In this document: in pieces, positions 6,391-9,930 of the stretch
How the letters are laid out: each line of letters begins with the position of its first letter
Numbering within the stretch: the first letter of the stretch is position 1
Assembly: GCA_017608575.1 (NCBI GenBank)
Contig: JAFCFP010000037.1
Location: 1 to 9,930, forward strand
Length of the DNA stretch: 9,930 nucleotides
Reading direction: 5' to 3'
Origin: Candidatus Iainarchaeum sp.
GTDB lineage: Archaea; Iainarchaeota; Iainarchaeia; Iainarchaeales; DTGL01
Made by a program: the position numbers and the translations under genes
The notes under the pieces: model-generated
Databases searched by the model: none
Seen by the model: the letters and a program-made list of their open reading frames with translations, nothing else
Told to the model about the DNA's origin: nothing

Positions 6391-8982
6391 TCAGCATTCC
6401 TCCATTGAGTCAAATGTTCCTTTTCCCCATTCTGCATCAGTTGCCTTTCTTGCATTTGATTCACTGAAAAGCTTTGGTTCGTTCCAGAAAAAAGTAGAAC
6501 CATCCTCAGTAACACAAATGTTGCCGTTTATTGCTTGATCCACTACACCCTCAATTGATTCCAGTTTGTAAGACAGATTTTGGAGTGTTTTGGTGTTGAA
6601 TGTTTCACCATCAATGGCAAAGAATGAGCCAGGACCACACACTCTTTCAAAGACAAATTTTGAATTGGGAACATACACAAAACCACTTAAAAGCATTTTT
6701 CCCGTCTTTTTCACTGGCTTGTCCCACCAAAAACCATATGCATTGGTTTTTCCCTCTAACACACAAGTGTCCACTACATAAGAGGATGCTTCATTGTCAT
6801 AATCTATTTCTTCCTGCGAAAAACCACTGCATGCAAGATTCGGGGTTGTTCTAATTATGCGCCATTGCATGAATTGTGGAATTCTTTCATTTCTCACAGG
6901 AGTCTTCTGGCTATCAAGAATCCTGTAAAAACCACCAATGTCCTGGCCATAATTTTCAACTCCAAAGATTACATTAACAGGCATGCTCTCTGAAAAAATA
7001 AGGTTATCGCTTCCAAGCCTGAGAACAACGCCGCGCTTGCTCCAATTAAGCGCTTGGAATGTATTGCTTTTAACTGTCTGGAATTGGTGATCACCACTTA
7101 TAAGTGGTGTTTCAATGAAGTCATTGCCTTTCTTTGCTATAATTATTGGATCACTTCCAGGCTTGCTTACAAAGCCATAGCCTTCCCTGTTTACATTGTT
7201 GCCTGTAGTGCCTATCCTTCCATTGAAATTCATTTTAAGCAAAGGCGAGTCAGGGAAATCACTCAATGCTTTTGAGAAAGAAACCGTTATTTTAACCCTT
7301 GGCTCTGTTCCATTAAAAAAGCCATTTGTTACAGGTTCACCGTCAAGGCTTTCAGTTAAAATAGCAACAGTGTACATGCCTGGCTCTCTGTAATTGTTCT
7401 CAAACTTGAAGTTAATTAAATCATTTGCCTTGCCATCCTTGTCAACGAAGTACCTGTTCCAGTTGCCTGTTTCATAAAACCAAGCAGGAGTGCTTCCAAA
7501 GAACTCGTTCACATAATAGTTCACAAAGTCTTCCTTGAAATCATCACTGAAATTGGTTCCTTTAAGGAATGACTTAAAATACATCATGTGGTCTGGAACC
7601 ATTGAACTCCTGCCCTCTTCATAATAATTGTTTATTTCTTGGAGTTTCTTGAAAAGGGTTATTGCGAACTGGGTTTCATCACAAAAATATTCTCCGCCGT
7701 ACTCTTCTTCTTTGCTTGTTCCTGAATGACAGCCTCTCTGGTCACAGTCAAACTTGTGAATATCATCCCAATTCCAAGTAAAAAGCATTCTTGGAACTGC
7801 TCCAGGGCCTGTGTAACCAGTCAATGAACCAACCTTGCATTCTTGTTTGTTTCTGTAAACCTCTGGATAGTACACTTCTTCATCTGTTTGAGAGAAAACC
7901 TTAACACTTAACAGCATTTGGGGAGATTTTACTTCCGTCCACTTGCAGGGGTTGTGAGCAGTACAGTTTGATCTCTGAGAATACTTCACCCAAGCCCTGA
8001 ACCTATAATCCCTGCTTGTATCATGTTTTCCAATATGAGTCATAAGCAAGTCCATTACTAACGACTCGCCGTTTTCCACTTTATAGTACTTGCAAATAAA
8101 AGGCGTTTTTGGTTCCAGTATTACCTTTACACATTGACCCAAATTTCCTTGTGAACAGATGTTGTCAAATCCAATATAGTCATTGTGAATGTATTGAGTT
8201 TTTCCAGTGGCATTAGTGAAATAAACCCTGAAAGAAGCCATGCTAGGCTGTGTTTCTGGAACAAGCACGTTTTCCTGCAAATGAATGGTTTTTTCCTTTG
8301 GTTTAACTGTTACTTTAAAACCATTCACTTCAGTGCCCCCACAGTCCTCTGGGCAATTTCCAAAATGCTCACCTGAATCGCATTTTCCATTACCGCACAC
8401 AAAAACACAATCCTGGGAGCAATTTTCTTTGTTTTCACCTGGGTCGCAGGAACCATTTCCGCAAAAACAATCATCAGCGCACTGATAGGAGCTCTCGCCT
8501 GCTTCACATTTTCCATTTCCACAAACAGCAACGTTTCCGGTAACATTCACAGTTGCTGTTCTTGTACAGGTTTTGTCACCTTTTTGAGCTGTTAACTGGC
8601 AAGTGAACTGGCCGTCAACTGGAATTGTAAAGAGTTGCACAAAATTGCCTTCTTCGTCTCTGGCTCCAGATGCTGAAGCGTCAACCTTTGCAGAACTGGT
8701 TTCATAACTATCATTGTAACATTTAAAAAACAAAGTTAGATCTTCGGCTAGTTTATCTGAAATGTTTGAACCATCAAGTGTGAGTTCAGTGCCCATGTCA
8801 ATTGGCTTGGCATTAAAATTCAATTCAGAGCAGTTAAGAACAGTTGGTGTTTGGCCTCCATTGCCATTGTTTCCATTGCCTTGTGTTGCCAAAGTGGCAA
8901 TAACCACAATAGCCACAATTACTGCAGTAGCTATAACTGCAGTTAACCAAACAGGCAGTGCTCCCTTTTTATTCATTTTCAT
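6391..8982 (-). CDS. Large Cys-rich cell-surface protein, paralog B with CGNG repeats (863 residues)
   Basis: This is a paralog of the downstream 776-residue protein with the same layout; function unknown. MKMNKKGALPVW and about 20 hydrophobic residues form a prepilin-like (K-G-A-L) or anchor segment, then a Gly/Asn-rich linker. A four-Cys beta-type domain (about 50-150) follows. Residues 154-214 are three tandem Cys repeats that paralog A lacks. Next come a beta-type domain (about 222-365), a central region with TGPGAVPRMLFTWNW (about 391-405), SDDFKEDFV and TPAWFYETGNWNRYFVD, and the C-terminal domain (about 580-863) ending in Cys. About a dozen N-x-S/T sequons fit an exported glycoprotein. 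The start is the ATG at 8982, with GGGAGGT four bases of core spacing upstream; TTG 8985 and ATG 8976 are in frame but less well placed. The product is probably extracellular and disulfide-bonded, and may be a surface-layer, adhesin or filament component; that is inference. Confidence 0.88.
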   Translation of the reverse strand: MKMNKKGALPVWLTAVIATAVIVAIVVIATLATQGNGNNGNGGQTPTVLNCSELNFNAKPIDMGTELTLDGSNISDKLAEDLTLFFKCYNDSYETSSAKVDASASGARDEEGNFVQLFTIPVDGQFTCQLTAQKGDKTCTRTATVNVTGNVAVCGNGKCEAGESSYQCADDCFCGNGSCDPGENKENCSQDCVFVCGNGKCDSGEHFGNCPEDCGGTEVNGFKVTVKPKEKTIHLQENVLVPETQPSMASFRVYFTNATGKTQYIHNDYIGFDNICSQGNLGQCVKVILEPKTPFICKYYKVENGESLVMDLLMTHIGKHDTSRDYRFRAWVKYSQRSNCTAHNPCKWTEVKSPQMLLSVKVFSQTDEEVYYPEVYRNKQECKVGSLTGYTGPGAVPRMLFTWNWDDIHKFDCDQRGCHSGTSKEEEYGGEYFCDETQFAITLFKKLQEINNYYEEGRSSMVPDHMMYFKSFLKGTNFSDDFKEDFVNYYVNEFFGSTPAWFYETGNWNRYFVDKDGKANDLINFKFENNYREPGMYTVAILTESLDGEPVTNGFFNGTEPRVKITVSFSKALSDFPDSPLLKMNFNGRIGTTGNNVNREGYGFVSKPGSDPIIIAKKGNDFIETPLISGDHQFQTVKSNTFQALNWSKRGVVLRLGSDNLIFSESMPVNVIFGVENYGQDIGGFYRILDSQKTPVRNERIPQFMQWRIIRTTPNLACSGFSQEEIDYDNEASSYVVDTCVLEGKTNAYGFWWDKPVKKTGKMLLSGFVYVPNSKFVFERVCGPGSFFAIDGETFNTKTLQNLSYKLESIEGVVDQAINGNICVTEDGSTFFWNEPKLFSESNARKATDAEWGKGTFDSMEEC
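6413..6519 (-). repeat. 107-bp perfect direct repeat, copy in paralog B
   Basis: Partner of 4049-4155. Recombination between the two copies would remove 2364 bp: the end of B, the spacer and nearly all of A. B would be left intact except for taking on A's last six residues. Confidence 0.97.
7440..7491 (-). repeat. 52-bp perfect direct repeat, copy in paralog B
   Basis: Partner of 5094-5145, at an offset of 2346 bp (a multiple of three). Recombination here would make an in-frame hybrid of the N-terminal part of B and the C-terminal part of A. Confidence 0.95.
8341..8523 (-). repeat. Three tandem 19-residue CGNG cysteine repeats within paralog B
   Basis: The repeats lie at 8523-8467, 8463-8407 and 8397-8341. 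Each fits CGNGxCxxGExxxxCxxDC, with four Cys and the acidic GE and DC positions kept. Linkers are one residue (F) and three residues (VFV). Motifs of this kind occur in extracellular proteins of many lineages as small disulfide-rich, possibly metal-binding units. The block is missing from paralog A, where the flanking domains are joined by a short Ser/Gly linker, so it behaves as a movable module. Confidence 0.92.
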
Positions 8983-8985
8983 CAA

Positions 8986-8992
8986 ACCTCCC
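8986..8992 (-). promoter_or_regulatory. Strong Shine-Dalgarno site of paralog B
   Basis: GGGAGGT on the minus strand leaves 3 nt (TTG) before the ATG at 8982. It is the best ribosome-binding site in the window and suggests high or independent translation of this gene. Confidence 0.8.
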
Positions 8993-9010
8993 AGGCTATT
9001 TTTTTAATGT

Positions 9011-9025
9011 AAAAAACCCTAAAAA
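9011..9025 (-). terminator. T-rich tract between the third paralog and paralog B
   Basis: The 47-nt spacer 8983-9029 carries, on the minus strand, T5 and T6 runs just after the stop codon of the upstream gene. This fits archaeal T-tract termination, and the following A-rich stretch could hold a promoter for paralog B. There is no stem-loop. Read-through is equally possible, so operon structure is undecided. Confidence 0.3.
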
Positions 9026-9029
9026 GCAA

Positions 9030-9929
9030 TCAACTTGCTTTACAGGAATAATTATCCAAATTCACCCCCCAAAGTGACTCAATTGCGCTTTCTGCTTCTT
9101 TTGCTGAGTCTTCCAAGCGCTGCTCATTCCAATAAAAACTATAAACCCCCTCACTCGAAGAATGCACACAAACATCCTGCTGCCCAATTAAATCCAAAAC
9201 ATTCCCTAGTGTTTCCGCCTTCCAAAGACTGTCCAATGAAAGCAATTCATTGCTTTTTGAGCTCACAGAATTATTCACTGCAAAAACAGACATTCCATCA
9301 CTGCATGCATTCTTTAAAGAATAATGCGCTCCATAAGGCAAATAAAACACTGTTTTTTGGAACAAATACTGGTTGTTTAATACATCAAACCATCTAAACC
9401 CAAAGGAAGCGTCCTCTTGCTGGGAAGAAACACATTTTTCTCCAAAATTACTTGCCTTTGAATCCTCTTTTAAATTAAAAAGCCTGTTTCCATAAAAGTC
9501 ACCACAATTTGGATCGGATGAAGCAAACCCAGTCCAAAACGAAAGATAGGAATTATTGACACCTATTCTATTTTCACCTTCTAAAAGGGAATAAAATGAT
9601 TCGGCAACAGAATCATGGCTTTTTATGCCAGCAACAACCGGCACAGCCATGCTTGGCACAAATGAAATGGTTTTATTCTTTTCATCAATTGACAACAAAA
9701 ATCCTCTTTTTGAAAGATTTGTTGTAGTAAAATCGTTAAACAATTGTACAGAATAAGTATTCAAACCATTAATTTCACTTCCATCCACTGCAACAGTTTT
9801 TATCAACTCAGAACCCACACTAGACAAAGCAATTGGCTCAGACTCATTCAAAAAACCCAAACCATAACCCTTTCTCTCCTTTCTGCCATCTTCATCAACA
9901 CGCAGTGTTCCAACCAATCCATTAAAAGG
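9030..9929 (-). CDS. Large cell-surface protein, third paralog (partial, C-terminal 299 residues)
   Basis: This is the C-terminal part of a third, more diverged member of the same family. The frame is open to the window edge and its first residues, PFNGLVGT, match PFNGNVGV in paralog A and NFNGRIGT in paralog B. The TTG at 9917 is therefore internal and the true start lies outside the window. It keeps the C-terminal domain: KGYGLGF, NLSKRG, F-Y before the middle loop, NCGDF, EKCV, FGFRW, FYLPYG, KNACSDG and a CV...FYWNEQRL motif that matches the FFWNEPKLF region of A and B. The four core Cys of the domain are conserved, but the protein ends YSCKAS rather than in Cys, and it lacks the 107-bp identical block. 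It is read in the same direction just upstream of paralog B, making a tandem array of at least three. Confidence 0.85.
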   Translation of the reverse strand, partial: PFNGLVGTLRVDEDGRKERKGYGLGFLNESEPIALSSVGSELIKTVAVDGSEINGLNTYSVQLFNDFTTTNLSKRGFLLSIDEKNKTISFVPSMAVPVVAGIKSHDSVAESFYSLLEGENRIGVNNSYLSFWTGFASSDPNCGDFYGNRLFNLKEDSKASNFGEKCVSSQQEDASFGFRWFDVLNNQYLFQKTVFYLPYGAHYSLKNACSDGMSVFAVNNSVSSKSNELLSLDSLWKAETLGNVLDLIGQQDVCVHSSSEGVYSFYWNEQRLEDSAKEAESAIESLWGVNLDNYSCKAS

Positions 9930-9930
9930 C

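Noticed and set aside
4049..6519. Insertion sequence or transposon bounded by the 107-bp direct repeats
   Set aside because: The repeats lie inside homologous coding positions of two paralogs, no transposase is present and the ends have no inverted repeats.
6170..6538. 122-residue plus-strand open frame across the junction of the two surface genes
   Set aside because: It is antisense to both paralogs. Its end repeats another plus-strand frame only because the 107-bp block is duplicated.
8341..8523. CRISPR-like array
   Set aside because: The periodicity is a coding repeat of 19 codons with variable DNA; there are no conserved repeats separated by unique spacers.
9035..9397. 120-residue plus-strand open frame opposite the third paralog
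   Set aside because: The minus-strand frame continues to the window edge and aligns with its paralogs; the plus frame has low-complexity His/Ser/Asn composition.
9915..9917. TTG at 9917 as the start of the third surface gene
   Set aside because: The codons before it read PFNG, which aligns with the same motif in both complete paralogs, so the gene continues out of the window.

Overview
The window comes from an AT-rich archaeon. It encodes a family D DNA polymerase large subunit, an Orc1/Cdc6 initiator and an archaeal SepF, so the organism replicates with PolD and probably divides with FtsZ. That excludes Crenarchaeota such as Sulfolobus. The big surface proteins with short KKG/EKG-type membrane leaders, many cysteines and many N-glycosylation sequons recall DPANN-type archaea (for example Diapherotrites or Woesearchaeota-like genomes). 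That placement is an impression from protein style, not a demonstrated assignment.

Left part (1-4041), information processing and division. Bases 2-1489 (+) are the last 495 codons of DP2, including zinc modules, the catalytic Asp-Gly-Asp and a C-terminal PCNA-binding (PIP) motif. It converges, with a 2-nt gap, on a two-gene minus-strand unit: sepF (2671-2312) and an overlapping gene for an unknown membrane protein (2337-1492). A 143-nt divergent spacer (2672-2814) with a palindromic TATA-like centre separates sepF from cdc6 (2815-4041, +).

Right part (4027-9930), all on the minus strand: three tandem paralogous genes for large cell-surface proteins. In order of transcription these are an incomplete gene (9929-9030, start outside the window), an 863-residue protein (8982-6391) and a 776-residue protein (6357-4027). 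The last converges on cdc6 with a 15-bp overlap. The two complete proteins share a prepilin-like N-terminus, a four-cysteine beta-type domain, a second beta-type domain, a central region with a TGPGA-P...WNW motif and a C-terminal domain with conserved cysteines. I do not recognise the family. The 863-residue copy carries an extra block of three 19-residue Cys repeats. The two complete genes share a 107-bp perfect repeat and shorter identical patches (52 and 26 bp) although they are otherwise well diverged, which points to gene conversion or recent recombination.

I see no rRNA, tRNA, CRISPR array or insertion sequence. Coding density is very high; the only spacers are 2 nt, 143 nt, 33 nt (allowing for the start chosen) and 47 nt. 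The most interesting part is the surface-protein array, which looks built to recombine, followed by the sepF/membrane-protein pair next to cdc6.
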